Shown here: positions 23,580 through 35,099 of the stretch, piece by piece
Numbering within the stretch: the stretch's first letter is position 1
Layout of the letters: every line of letters begins with the position of its first letter
Assembly (NCBI GenBank): GCA_905160935.1
Contig: CAJHZI010000183.1
Location: 720,001-784,000 of the forward strand
Direction: 5' to 3'
Length of the DNA: 64,000 nt
Source of the DNA: Enchytraeus crypticus
Taxonomy: Eukaryota; Annelida; Clitellata; Enchytraeida; Enchytraeidae
Position numbers and translations under genes: made by a program
The notes under the pieces: generated by a model
The model's database searches: none
What the model was told of the DNA's origin: nothing
What the model saw: only the letters and a program-made list of their open reading frames with translations

Positions 23580-24050
23580 TTTCACTTAAACTGTTAAATT
23601 TTAATACGTACAAATTTTTTTTCTATTTTTAATTGATACTTTTTTATAGATACTTATTTTGCTAATCTGGTTGGTAATATATGGTCAATCCCATAGTGCT
23701 TAGTGTTAGAATACTGGAATAGTTGTAAAATGCATAACTAATTTTTCTAGTTCTTTACAAATGGAAATATTTAACTCATGCCATTAAATTTCCCAAGGTA
23801 AAACTTATATCAGCTCTCTTTTTTTATTTTCTTACAATACTGGCCAAGCCTTTTGTACTATTCCATAAAACTTTACTTTTATTGTGTGAATTTGGCCAGT
23901 CATTAATATCACTGATTTCCAAATTATATCCATGATGTCCTGACAGTTCTAGTCAGATGTGGAATCGGACATTTAAATGTAATCATGCTATATTTATATT
24001 GTACTATTTGTGTAGAGCTGTTTTGAAGAAGTACCGCTACAGTTATTGGA
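23065..24050. other. Intergenic, upstream of the orphan repeat gene
   Basis: AT-rich with (TA)n. The promoter of the orphan gene should lie here, but no clear element is visible. Confidence 0.4.
23505..23578. repeat. (TA)n microsatellite
   Basis: About 72 bp of pure TA. Confidence 0.97.
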
Positions 24051-24082
24051 ACTAACAGAGTGAAACGCAACTATTGAGAAAC

Positions 24083-24656
24083 ATGCCAGATAGACCAGTG
24101 TGGGGTGGAACCATGGGTGGAGCTCAGGGTGGAGCTCAGGGTAGAGCTCAGGGTGGGGCTCAGGGTGGAGCTCAGGGTGGGGCTCAGGGTGGAGCTCAGG
24201 GTGGAGCTCAGGATGGAGCTCAGGGTGGAGCTCAGGGTGGAGCTCAGGGTGGAGCTCAGGGTGGAGCTCAGGGTGGAGTGCAGGGTGGAACTCAGGGTGG
24301 AACTCAAGGTGGAGCTCAGGGTGGAACTCAGGGTGGAACTCAGGGTGGATCTCAGGGTGGAGCTCAGGGTGGAACTCAAGGTGGAGCTCAGGGTGGAGCT
24401 CAGGGTGGAGCTCAGGGTGGAGCTCAAGGTGGGGCTCAAGCTGGAGCCAGGGCTGGAGCCTGGGGTAGGGCTCAAGCTGGAGCCTGGGGTAGGGCTCCAT
24501 CTGGAGCCTGGGGTGGGGCTCAAGCTGGAGCCTGGGGTAGAGCTCAGGGTGGGGTTCAGAGTGGAGCTAGAGGTGGAGCCAGGGGTGGAGCTCATGGTAG
24601 ATCTAATAGGAGTGAAAGCTTTAGCGAAGATGCCGCCTGGAAACTAGATAAGATAG
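24083..24656 (+). CDS. Orphan repeat protein exon 1 (GGAQ array)
   Basis: MPDRPVWGGTM leads into the GGAQ array. It ends in non-repetitive SNRSESFSEDAAWKLDKI at the GTACAG donor, phase 1. The non-repeat ends on both sides of the array argue that this is a true coding exon and not a bare minisatellite. Confidence 0.75.
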
Positions 24657-27598
24657 GTACAGTATGCCGGCTAAATTTATATAATTTGATAATTATGCTT
24701 TCAAGTCTACATTATACCAGGCATACATTATACCATGCATACATTATACCATGCATACATTATGCCATGCATACATTATACCATGCATACATTATATAAT
24801 ACACAATGAATTAATCTCTCAGAAACATATAATTATGTTAAAAAGCTTTGTTTAATAGCTTAAATTAAAGAAATATCGAAGTATGATATAACAGAAAAAT
24901 CTAGATGTATATGCTTAATATATTCTTGATAAGACAAATTAGGTGCCCTTAATTCATTTAGAATAAAGAAAACTTAAAAGTGGATACAGTTGGAAAGTAA
25001 TGTCATTGAATACCTCTCTCTCTCTCTCTCTCTTAGTGCACTGCCTACTGGCAGGTCCATGGTATATAACGCCTCCACTCTTCTCTGTCTTCTGTTTTAT
25101 TCGTCCTCTCCACATATGAGTGGGTTTTTAAATCGGCTAACATACCTAATCTTGGCCTGCCCCTGTCTCTTTTCCTTTCATTCTGCCTTCTCTAACCTCT
25201 TTTAATAATCCTTCCCCCCTTAGAATGTGTCCTGTCCAACTCTTCTTCCTATTTCATAATACTTTTGTCAATTGTCTATCTGAATACTAGATAAGAGAGT
25301 TATCAGTTTCTATCAGAGGTTAAAAAGCATAGTGAAACTGGAGTCTGTGTTACTGTATAAGAAAACTGAAGAAAAGACCAACCCGTAAATGCATGTGTCA
25401 TATGAGTAGATCACAAAAATTGAAAAAGGGAAGGAGAAATCAACTCAAAGGCAATATAATGTGTTGATAAGTTATAGACTTTTTGTGAAGAGATTAAATT
25501 GTCTATCATAGGAGTGCTCTTTATGGAGTGTAACAGCAGACTGTTAGAAGGAATATGTACCTTAGACCTGTCAACTTTCATAACACTAGAAATAGAAAGT
25601 CCACAATTCCATGATAATTTTCAATTCCATGTGCTTTTCCATTTAAGTCATTTGTTCGCTATCTGCCGATCATTTTGGTGCATCAATGCAATGTAATTTA
25701 ACTTGCTGTATTATAGTGTAGTGTACTGCAGAGTCTAATACTATTTAATTTAGCTCACTGTATTTTACTGTAATGTGCTACAGGGTCTGAAAAATCTAAC
25801 ATAACTCTTTGTATTGTATTTTATTTTATTGTATTCCCCACAGATTCGGAAACAGTGTTATTTAGCTGACTGTATTGTATTTTACTACAGAGTCTGACAC
25901 AATGTAACTTAACTCATTATTTTGTATTGTATATGCTACAGAGTCAGATACAATGTAACTTAACTAATTACATTGTAATGTATTGAGTTGTGTTGTGTAG
26001 TGCTGTATATTATGTTGTATTGTATTGTGTTGTATTGTATTTTATTTTATTTTATTGTATTGTATTGTATTTTATATTGTGTATTGTATTGTATATTATA
26101 TTGTATTGTATTGTATTGTATATTGTATTGTATATTGTAATGTACTGTTTTGTATATTGCATTGTATTATATTGTATTGTATTGTATATTACTGTATTTA
26201 ACTGTATTGTAATGTATTTGTATTGTATTGTATTGCATCGTACTATATTGTATTGTATTGTATTGTATTGTATAGTATTGTATTGTATTGTATTGCTCTA
26301 CAGTGGAGGACATCGGTGAGCTGTGCATGAGACAGGAACAGCTCAACGAGTACCTCATCATCCAGGAGTACGATCGACAGCAGATGGTGGGGCAGCTAGC
26401 TACGCTGGAGCAGCTGCTCCGAGAGAACAAGGAGTTCATGCTCTTCCAGCGCAGGCAGCAGGACAGCATTCGACTCCTCCTCGCCAATCAGCACTTGAAG
26501 ATACAGAGGATAGAGATGCAGGTGACTCATCTGCGCAACGCTGGCGGGAGATGTCGGTGTAGCGTGTGTGAACCACAGCTGTCCCTGGAACAGAGACAGC
26601 GGCAGGATCAGATGAGACAGGCGATACTGCAGCAGGAGCGACTGCAGCTGGCTAGGCTACAGCTGCAGGCCCAGTGGACGCTGAGGCCCCTGATGCTTCG
26701 TAGAGAGCTGAGCATCCAGGAGGAGCAGGAGGTAGCTGATAGTGGGTCTAACACCGAGGACGAGGCAGCTGGGGCTGCAGCTGCTGCAGCTGCTCCAGCT
26801 GCTGGTGGTGGTGGTGCTGTAGCTCTCTGTTCTGCTGCTGCAGCTGTCTGTGCTGCTGCTGACACAGATCGGGAGTCAGTTGAAACTTTAGAGCTGAGTC
26901 TGCGCGAGTGGTTGAAGCACGTTAAAGAAAGTCAGGAAGCCGAGAATGCGCGGGAAGTGGCTGAAGCTGCTGAGAGAGAACTGGAAGCAGCTGAAGCTGC
27001 TGAGAGTGGACAGGAAGCAGCTGAGAGTGGACAGGAGGCAGCTGAGAGTGGACAGGAAGCAGCTGAGAGTGGACAAGAAGCATCTGAGAGTGAACAGGAA
27101 GCAGCTGAGAGAGGTCAGGAAGCAGCTGAGAGTGGACAGGAAGCAGCTGTAAGTGGACAGGAAGCAGTTGAAATAGCTGAGAGTGGACAGGAAGCAGCTG
27201 AGAGAGAACTGAAAGCAGCTAAAGCAGCTGAGATTGGACATGAAGCAACTGCGAGTGGACAGAAAGCAGCTGAGAGCGGACAAGAAGCAGCTGCTGGTAG
27301 TAGGGATCATATTGGATCTGGTGAGACCAACAGAAGCACTGGTGTGGTGCTGGAAAGCTCTGATGGAGCGACAGCTGGCCTGTGTTCGATGGAAGGCCCA
27401 GCAACATCGGAAACTATTCCACCTGAAAGTGCTCTTGCCAGAAAAACGAAGAGCACTTCATTAGAGGAGAAAGATGATGGAGTGGTTGGTGAAGAACTGG
27501 CTGTAGCAGAAGAATCAGAGGCAGGAACATCTGAAAGAAAGATCTCCCAATCAGCAGAACCCAATGCAGAGGATAAGAGTTCTGATAGAAAGCCTTAA
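24083..27598 (+). CDS. Orphan repeat protein: GGAQ tetrapeptides, coiled coil, ESGQEAA heptapeptides
   Basis: Seen: two exons, 24083-24656 and 26304-27598, join in phase 1 (GTACAG donor, CTCTACAG acceptor) into 622 aa. An in-frame TAA at 24053 supports the ATG at 24083. Residues about 10-150 are tandem GGAQ with GGTQ, GGVQ and GAWGRAQ variants. Residues about 192-300 are Q/L/R/E-rich with coiled-coil character (EQLNEYLIIQEYDRQQ, LATLEQLLRENKEFM) and one CRCSVCEP cluster. An alanine run follows (about 345-375), then about 12 copies of an ESGQEAA unit (about 420-525) and an acidic Ser/Glu-rich C-terminus. There is no signal peptide or membrane segment, so an intracellular protein is likely. I do not recognise a family. 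The coiled coil looks like the conserved core and the repeat blocks look fast-evolving. A candidate AATAAA lies at 28271. Confidence 0.78.
24112..24592 (+). repeat. Coding 12-bp minisatellite (GGTGGAGCTCAG)n
   Basis: About 38-40 copies of a 12-bp unit encoding GGAQ. Variants include GGTGGAACTCAG (GGTQ) and, at the 3' end, a 24-bp type GCTGGAGCCTGGGGTAGG. The unit length is a multiple of three, so other frames and the antisense strand also stay open across it. Confidence 0.95.
24713..24799 (+). repeat. 16-bp tandem repeat (CATTATACCATGCATA)n
   Basis: About five copies just after exon 1 of the orphan repeat gene, in its intron. Each unit contains the palindrome ATGCAT. Confidence 0.93.
25005..25205 (-). 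mobile_element. LINE-2 family 3' end fragment with GA tail
   Basis: On the - strand it reads GRPRLGMLADLKTH, then TEDREEWRRYIPWTCQ and a stop, the C-terminal end of a non-LTR retrotransposon polyprotein. The 3' part GGCAGTGCACTAAGAGAG runs into (GA)n. It lies within intron 1 of the orphan repeat gene. Confidence 0.75.
25980..26300 (+). repeat. TATTG pentanucleotide array ending at a splice acceptor
   Basis: About 300 bp of (TATTG)n with TTTAT and TATA interruptions that runs to within 4 bp of the CTCTACAG acceptor at 26297-26303. Degenerate flanks with ACTGTATTGTATTTTACTACAG-like pieces start near 25690. Confidence 0.93.
26304..27598 (+). CDS. Orphan repeat protein exon 2
   Basis: Acceptor CTCTACAG directly after a TATTG pentanucleotide array. 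Opens VEDIGELCMRQEQLNEYL and closes SDRKP then TAA. GC-rich and long for this neighbourhood, with the 7-residue repeats in a single frame. Confidence 0.88.
26990..27300 (+). repeat. Coding 21-bp repeat (ESGQEAA)n
   Basis: About 12 copies of GCTGAGAGTGGACAGGAAGC and one more base, reading AESGQEA, with variants SESEQEA, AERGQEA and ASGQKAA. Phase-preserving copy-number change is expected. Confidence 0.93.
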
Positions 27599-28640
27599 GG
27601 AAATGATAGAATGACCGAGCTTTTAGAATTTTTCCATGTTTTTATTTTATATGGCTGTTCTTTAATGTCACGTTGTGAGCAATTTGCAAATAATTAATAG
27701 TTCTAAGACGTTTTGCAAAGAATTTGATATAGTTAACTAATGCGAACTTTTATACCCTTATGTCCAACGTTTGTTCACATTCCATCGTATTATACAGTAT
27801 GTAGGCTTGTGTTTCTTTTCTGTGTTAACATTTTTTAAATTTCTTAACCATTTATACATTTCTCTGAATTTACAATTACCTGTCATTTCTATTTGTTTGA
27901 TCAATAATCACAGGAAGTCTTTAGAAGTGGTGGAGGGTTTTATCATTTATGTTTTTATTAAATGCTGGAAATATTTTTAGAATTTAACTTTTGAATAAGT
28001 TGAAAAATTGTAATGAGATTTCGTGTAATTCTGTAGTATTCTCATTATGACACCGACACTTTAGTGACAATCAGTCATTAAAACATTTACCGCACTCATT
28101 CTCACGTAAACTAATGTTATGATTTTTTAAGTTATATGAGCAGAATTTTATTACCAATTTCAAATTTACTATATTACTGTTACGGAATTATTTCACTATA
28201 ATGATATCCATTTATTACATTCAATTGCTATGTAATTTCACCAAAATTACAACTACTATTACTGTGCAATAATAAAACTATGTTCACTTACAGGGAAATC
28301 ACTGGATTACACTGCATCAATTGATACCCTCTGTTGTGAAACAATGGCTTAAAATTCGTTGTTCTTAAGTGAATATTTCTTCTTTTACTTTTTAAATCTT
28401 TTCTCTCTCTATATGCAATTTATAAAAGCTCCAGTCCATAGTGTTAATAGCATTTGTGCCGTTTAGTAACTGCAATTGCATATTTGTCTTAATGTAATAG
28501 TCAATCATGTATCACCTTTCCAACCCCTAGCTAAATAGGAATTAAAGAGAAGATGCTGATGATAAGGAATAGTCAATCATGTAATAATCTTTATAAAGCA
28601 ATAAATGGAAGTAAATTTTCATTTCCATGACTAAAGGTAT
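27599..28640 (+). other. 3' UTR of the orphan repeat gene and AT-rich flank
   Basis: No supported coding region. A candidate AATAAA lies at 28271-28276. AGTCAATCATGTA occurs twice, near 28499 and 28570. Confidence 0.4.
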
Positions 28641-28654
28641 TCATATAATTATAC

Positions 28655-28675
28655 ATGTATAAATATATATATATC

Positions 28676-28711
<36 letters not shown>

Positions 28712-28737
28712 ATATATATATATATATATATACATTC

Positions 28738-28788
<51 letters not shown>

Positions 28789-29045
28789 GTATATATATAT
28801 ATAATATGTATATGCATTAATATGATTATATATATAATATATATTAATATAATCAATATTATATATATTATATATTATTATATATATATATAATGATTAT
28901 ATAAAGTCAATAGTATATATATATATATATATGGTAAATTTTATATATATGGTAAATTTTATATATATGGAAATTTATATATATATATATATATACACAT
29001 GTATATATATATATATATATATAGAAATTTCCATATATATAAAAT
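28655..29045. repeat. Compound AT array with short inverted repeats
   Basis: TA blocks separated by CATTCATGTG, CCGTATA, and a triplet of ATGGTAAATTTTATATAT units near 28930-28970. AAATTTCCATATATA at 29025 mirrors ATATATGGAAATTTAT at 28963. Confidence 0.9.
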
Positions 29046-30020
29046 TTGTACTTCTGTAACTAAATGTTTGATTTGTCAGATGGCACGTGTTTTAAATGTT
29101 CAGCTATTCGCAGAATTGCAGTTCTATGAATTATATTGCTTTTATCAAGATTTTAATTTTCAATATTAAAACTTGAATGCATGTATGGTTTCATTAAGAT
29201 ACGGGACATGGGTCGAAATCACAATTTCATATTTATTAGTAAAAATTGCTTTGATCTCTGATGTCATAGCTAGATGAAGAAACGAACGTTAGTTACTCTT
29301 GGATGTATTAATCTTGTGAATTGTGGTGAATTTTACGTCTACTGTGATATGAACTTTATTGTATTTAAACTTTTGTACTTCTGGACTGTGGTAGGAATTA
29401 CATGTATATTGACTGTGATTTTTCTTATGCATTAATAGCTGCTGATTTTGATCTTGAAAGTTAGAATCTATGTTTCGGTTAATTACTGCAGATAATTCTC
29501 AGAGGAAAACTGAAAAATTGTTGATTTAAATAAAGGTTTAGACAGTTATATATGGGTATCTATCCATCATCTATCGTATAGTATTTTTAAATGGACATAT
29601 TTTTACTATTACAATATCGTTCGATCACTTATTGTTAGTTCTTCTAATAAAGTGAATGCCACATTGAGTTTAAAATGGCTTCTTGGTTTCGAGTAGGGAA
29701 AGCGACATAATTATAAAATAATCATTTTAGAGAGTTTATGTGCGGGAGATCAGCAGTTTCACTCTACCGGTGCATGCTGAAATATATTCGTGCATTATTG
29801 GACTACTATTTTAATTCCCTTTCTGTAATGAAAATAAATCAGAAAATATATATTTTTCCTAAACATAAAAATATTATCTTCTAGAGAGTGTGTGTGATTG
29901 TGTGTGTGTATATCCTGTGTGTGTGTGTGTTGACTGGTTTGTGTATTTGCACGTGTGATTGAAAGATGAGCTAAAGAAGAATACCATGCGCCATATTTTT
30001 AAAACCAAGAACCGGTCAAG
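29046..30020. other. Intergenic
   Basis: AT-rich, no recognised features up to the GT-rich start of the 58-bp minisatellite. Confidence 0.45.
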
Positions 30021-30029
30021 ATCTGACCT

Positions 30030-30345
30030 GAGCTACTCGTATGTGTGTGCGTGTGTCTGTGTGCGCATATAGGCGTTCAGCTGTGCATGTATGTGTGCGT
30101 CTGTGTGCGTGTGTCTGTGTGCGCATATAGGCGTTCAGCTGTGCATGTATGTGTGCGTCTGTGTGCGTGTGTCTGTGTGCGCATATAGGCGTTCAGCTGT
30201 GCATGTATGTGTGCGTCTGTGTGCGTGTGTCTGTGTGCGCATATAGGCGTTCAGCTGTGCATGTATGTGTGCGTCTGTGTGCGTGTGTCTGTGTGCGTGT
30301 ATGGGCGTTCAGCTGTGCGTGTATGTGTGCGTGTGTCTGTGTGCG
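30030..30345 (+). repeat. 58-bp minisatellite
   Basis: GCGCATATAGGCGTTCAGCT recurs at 30063, 30121, 30179 and 30237 (58-bp spacing), with a variant copy near 30295. The rest of the unit is GTGTGCGTCTGTGTGCG-type. Confidence 0.96.
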
Positions 30346-30463
30346 AGAAGACAAAATAATATATATGGGCAAGCGTGGGTTAAATTGTTAAGAGAATAGT
30401 CTATATAACATATTTTTGTAGTCTATGTTAAACGAATAGACTACATAACGCATTTTAATGACT

Positions 30464-30622
30464 GTTTTCTGCTATGTACGCCGCACGGGTGTGTTTTCTG
30501 CTATGTGCGCCGCACGGTTGTGTTTTCTGTTATCTGCGCCGCACGGGTGTGTTTTCTGCTATCTGCGCCGCACGGGTGTGTTTTCTGCTGTGTACGCCGC
30601 ACGGGCGTGTTTTCTGCGCAGA
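30464..30622 (+). repeat. 29-bp minisatellite
   Basis: Five copies of a unit beginning GTTTTCTGCTATGTGCGCCG and ending CACGGGTGT. Copies differ at a few positions. Confidence 0.96.
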
Positions 30623-30949
30623 TCTGTTTGATATGCGTTTTGCAGGCGCGTGCGCGTGAAATATGTCCAGATGAGAGTAACGTATGAGCAAGCGATGATA
30701 GTTTGCTGGAGGCTGCCTGAAGATTTCCTGACGCTGGTCAAACATATGTTAGAAATAAATAACTCTTCTTTCCTCACAAAAAATCCTTCCATCCAGCGTG
30801 TGTTTGAGAATTCCAGTAGAATCTAATTGACCATGAATATTTCTCAAAGTTAACGTCCTATTCTACGTTTATGCGCAAATGCAAAATTTTGTATGAATTT
30901 TTTAATACATCTTTTACGTCTAAGACTGCTATAATGTTCCTTAACCACT

Positions 30950-31118
30950 GTCTGCAGCCAGTGGTTGGAGCCACTGTCTGGAGCCAGTGGCTGGAGCCAG
31001 TGGCGATATCCGTAAGATATTCAACCGCGGATCAGTATGTGCGGGGTTCAAATCCTGGGCTCGCCTGTCACTGACATCGCTTTCGAGTGAGGAAACTGAC
31101 GTTAACATTATCTTTTTT
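30950..31118 (+). repeat. SINE-A copy, sense, extended head
   Basis: Sense orientation: TGGCGATATCCGTAAGATAT, GGGGTTCAAATCCTGGGCTC, TCGAGTGAGGAAACTGACGTTAAC. The head CAGTGGCTGGAGC motif is tandemly repeated about four times (30952-31003). Confidence 0.88.
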
Positions 31119-31119
31119 G

Positions 31120-32260
31120 CTTTTAACAATTTATTAGATATTACTTAACGAATACGTAAAGTTTAAATTAATTCTGCTACAATTTTTATGGCTTAATTTT
31201 TAGAGTTTCCGAAATTCTACAACAAACAACGTTTTTCTCTTAGTGCTCCAAATTCCTGTGTGTCTCCCGTATTGGCTAAAACTAATAACACAGTTTAATT
31301 TCAATTCTCGATTTGACAACTATACTAACAATTAGTGTTAGTTACAAGTTACAGAAATTATTAGTTAGTTTAACAGGTTACAGAGAGAAATAATTTAAGC
31401 AAAAGTCAGTTACTATCCAATATACCGGTTTAAGTCAATTCTACCATATACTCTGCATAGACTATCTATGCAAGACTAGACAGCTATTTTGGGCCTACTT
31501 TCTAATCAGACTGAGTTACAAAAACAGTTGCAGATTCATTCTAAAAAGGGCTTCCGCTAAAGATTTGTCTTTGACACGAGAAATTTTAGGTTATAAGCAA
31601 TTTTGGTAGTAGTAGTACCTTGAAGCCTGTTGAAGACAAGGCATTTTAGTATCTTTTTAAGGGTTGGTGAAATAAAATGTTCGTGTAAAAAATAATTTAC
31701 ATTATTTCCGAAATTGATCTTAAAAGGCGAATAACGTGAACGAAGAAGACAAGCAGTCAGTTTACGAAATAGTAAACTCTCCAACCTTCTAAAATAAAAG
31801 TTAAATAGTGATCTCTTTCAAACTGTAGAACGAGGAGAACGTTTTAACGGAAGCCCTTGTTTAAGACTCTATTCCTTTCCTATAATATTTCTCTAGGCCT
31901 ACTCATCGACATTCCTGCTTCCACTTCTGCCCGGAGAATGGCGCCCATCTTCGAAATTACATCACCAAACATCCTGTCTTCTGCAGAAAAATTAAACAAA
32001 TAATATAATAACTAAATGAGTAAAAATCTTCCATTATTTACTATGTGAGGTTTGAATCTGCCATTTCACATTGCAGTACGGAGAGAGAGAGGGATATAAA
32101 TTCAATGGTATAAGGCTAAAACTATTAGAAGACCATAAACAGGTATCAATCAATCACTTATTCAATCAATCTCAAATCCCAAATTGCAAATCCAAAAATC
32201 CGTAAAACTCTGTAAATCAATCAATCAAAATATTAATCAATCAATCAATCAAAGAATCAT
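31120..32260. other. Intergenic
   Basis: No supported gene. Imperfect AATCAATCAATC repeats begin at about 32145. Confidence 0.45.
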
Positions 32261-32261
32261 T

Positions 32262-32530
32262 ACCATCATCCCTAGAATCCCAGTTTAACTTGGGTCGGGA
32301 TTCGAATATACTGTCTCAAATTCTCTCTGTCCAACATCATATCATCAGTCAATCCCCTATTTGAGACTTTTCCATTCGTTTAAATTTTTGTTGCAATTTC
32401 TGGAGCCTAGGCGCTCACCAACCGAATGCCCTTTCTGACGTTGGTACGAATCTTAGTGCTTTAGTCGCATTCTACTACACGTGCAGTCACCGGTTCGTCA
32501 CTTCTTCAAGCAACACGGACACAACACCGA
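32262..32530 (+). repeat. Dispersed repeat family D, longest copy
   Basis: CCCAGTTTAACTTGGGTCGG, TCATCAGTCAATCCCCTATT, GGAGCCTAGGCGCTCACCAA, then a TTCTACTACACGTGCAGTCA region. Confidence 0.83.
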
Positions 32531-32769
32531 GAAATCAATCAAGGCATCAATCAATAAATAACTAACTAATTGAATACAACCATCAATCGGGCAAAGTGTC
32601 CTAGGTCAACTATTTCATATTTTTGCAAATCGTTAGGGTAAGAATAAAGTACGTAATCATAATACAAGCAAAATGCAATCATATAGGACCAGTGCTCAAA
32701 AGTTAATTAAAACTTATTTCACTAACATATAATGGCCTGGACAGAACTGCACTAAAATATGGATTGAAT

Positions 32770-32935
32770 AATAATAATAATAACAATTAGAGTGCTACAG
32801 TCATCAATGACAACATCGAGCACTATTGAGACAAAATCTAGCTGGCGAGCAAAAGAAGGTCCAAAAACGGTGCAAATTTCAAAATCCAGATAATCAGTCC
32901 AAAGTGAAATTCATAAATTAAATTGATAATTCATA
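32770..32935 (-). mobile_element. CR1/L2-like 3' UTR fragment
   Basis: (AAT)n, AACAATTAGAGTGCTACAGT, AATGACAACATCGAGCACTA, then CCAAAAACGGTGCAAATTTC. Confidence 0.78.
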
Positions 32936-32944
32936 TAAAGAAAA

Positions 32945-33180
32945 CCAAAGCGATGAGAGTGTCTAGAAAAGGAGGAGTCAATGTAGAATTAGACGGTAAC
33001 AAGTTAGAATAGGTACAGACTTTCAGATATTTAAGACAGATATGAACGAAGATGAGAAATGTGGAAGAGAAATAAAATTTAGAATTGCTCAAGCAAGAGA
33101 GGCCTTCATTAATAGGAAAGAATTGCCAACGAAAGGTTTTAAGGAAGCCCGAAGCTAAAGACTGATAGAACTGTAAATAA
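32945..33180 (+). mobile_element. LINE-2 family internal fragment
   Basis: Frames give KGGVNVELDGNKLE, VQTFRYL, ERPSLIGK and similar, the post-RT segment of non-LTR polyproteins (typical text: VDGNKVEQVQTFKYLG). Stops and frameshifts interrupt it. Confidence 0.7.
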
Positions 33181-33594
33181 TATCAAATTTTTTGTAATTC
33201 GTATCCGACAATTATTGCTATTACTTTTTACTTTCGCAATACTTATTATCATGCATCTGTAACATTGTGCGTTTGTCCTGATGAATTTGCCAACAATCAG
33301 TTGCCGCAGATGTAGGCCATGGCAGACGGGCCGTTAAACTATTAAGCCCGCTCTGGTGTTATGTTTCTGCCTATTTTCATCTTTACACCGATATCTGATA
33401 GCCGGCTTTGTTTTTATAACCATGTAACATTTCTATAAATACCCACAGCTGCTTCCATCCGTCTATCTTACGCAGACTAAAGAAGTCAGGAAATATTTAC
33501 GACTGTTTTGCTACAGCATTTCGTGACCTAGAATCTATTGGAGAGATCAATGGGACAAAATTTTAAAAATCATATTATATTGCATATTCATACT

Positions 33595-33835
33595 AAGAGT
33601 CTGCTTTCATTCTCCATAAAAACACTCCATTGAGCAGCAAGTTAATATCTTTTCAAAATGCTATACCTTATCCATAACTTATGCAGCCTAGAGAGTGGGA
33701 AAAATATGGCTTATGAGGTAGTTTCCCTTTTTTCCTCTACATTGTTTTGCTTTGTCGTCCCTGAAGACACACGCAGTTACCGGTCTATCTATTCTCAGTG
33801 TCCTGGACACAACAAAGAAAAACTTGTAATTTTTG
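33595..33835 (+). repeat. Dispersed repeat family E
   Basis: Shares CTTATCCATAACTTATG, AGCAAGTTAATATC and AATATGGCTTATGAGGTAGT with 48815-49005 and 52775-53015. Confidence 0.7.
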
Positions 33836-34860
33836 ATTACACTATACAATTTGGTTATAAAATTTGTAAGTTGCTGTAAGCAATGTCATTGTAAAATACA
33901 AAATTCAATCATAATAAGTGCACTATAATCACATAAAGACTAAACGTTTTATCGAATTACTAATTTAATTTTCAAATAATAAATGAAATAGGGTTAGATA
34001 TTAATCAACAAAATCATATCTTGAGGAATTGCTTTTAAACAGGCACTTCAATAGAATTGTTAGACTGATTTGAAGGTGAACTGAAGGTGGACCGTGCGTT
34101 GTGGAATGCAAGCCAGTGCATAGTTTACTGTTTCACTTTTACTCAGGCACTTGTAATTTATCTTGTATCTCACTTGAGCATGCATTGCATTACTTAGCCT
34201 CTTCCACTGGATAAGATCAACATTGGCGGTATCTAGCGCGCTCCCTCAAATCTCTTCCAAAAGCTATCTCTTCCGTTGTACATTGAGCACACCTTTGCTA
34301 ATCCTTCAACATTCTCAAGATCTTGCAGCACCTTACTTTCAATTTCGTAGGCTAGCCACCGAGTATAGTGAAATCTTTTTGCACTTAATTGTTATAATAT
34401 TTGACATGATAACATTTTTTAGTTTTTTTTTCAAATAAGTTAAACGAATGCTGCAATGTGGTAAAATTGTTTTGTTGCGTTTTTAAGTTAAAGGGAATTT
34501 TCAGCTCATATTTTCCACCCATTTCTCCTAAAATATAAGTTATTCATTACTGACTTTTTAAGTTAATAGAGATGTTAGATTTAGACTCATATTCTATAAC
34601 CCTTTCTCCTGGAAATAAAGTTTTTCAACTCTTCCAGCGGAAGAACCTATTGCCTCTACTGACTTACTCCACCAGTGATTTACAATGTACTACATAACAT
34701 TATGACACCACTGCGCATTCTGACTGCTGCATACAAATTCATATCTAAACATTTCTGTTTTCTCGTTTTCTATCAGTTTCTGGACTTCTTTTCGCAAATT
34801 AGACCCATAAACAAAGTTGTATTCTTATTTCTTTGTTTATTTGAAGAGAAAAGTAGAAAA
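33836..34860. other. Intergenic
   Basis: AT-rich. The open frame 34223-34438 (+) is unremarkable. Confidence 0.4.
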
Positions 34861-34864
34861 TAGA

Positions 34865-35097
34865 TAAATGTGTCTCAATAGCGCAAGGGGTAGCGTCATG
34901 AACTTTTAAATGACAGATCCTGAGGTGAATTGAACCCTCCTGGGTTCGAATCCCAGCCGCACTGATCTGAGAATAAAATCTCGGACATTGACTGGACTGG
35001 TTATACGGAAAATGGTCTAAATTGCCAAACGGATTAAACATGAGGTGTTAAAAGTGATAGATAACGACATAGTTGATCATTTAACTATAATGCGTGT
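34865..35097 (+). repeat. SINE-B copy, best preserved
   Basis: A box TAGCGCAAGGGG, B box GGGTTCGAATCCC, body through TAACTATAATGCGTGTTTA. Confidence 0.9.
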
Positions 35098-35099
35098 TT

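Noticed and set aside
23994..24595. Antisense frames HPELHPEL and SSTLSSTL over the GGAQ array
   Set aside because: The 12-bp repeat is open in several frames; only the + frame has non-repeat ends and a phase-matched second exon.
24105..24647. Second + strand frame (ELRVELRV)
   Set aside because: Shadow of the same array; it does not continue into exon 2 in phase.
26888..27310. - strand frame of SCFLSTL repeats
   Set aside because: Antisense of the ESGQEAA array.
28641..28856. IYIYIY open frames here and at 1996, 46697 and 60109
   Set aside because: Translations of AT microsatellites.
30464..30622. CRISPR-like array
   Set aside because: Units are contiguous with no unique spacers, and the genome is eukaryotic.
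34865..34960. A functional tRNA gene
   Set aside because: Only A and B boxes are recognisable; no tRNA cloverleaf closes, and the body continues as a SINE.
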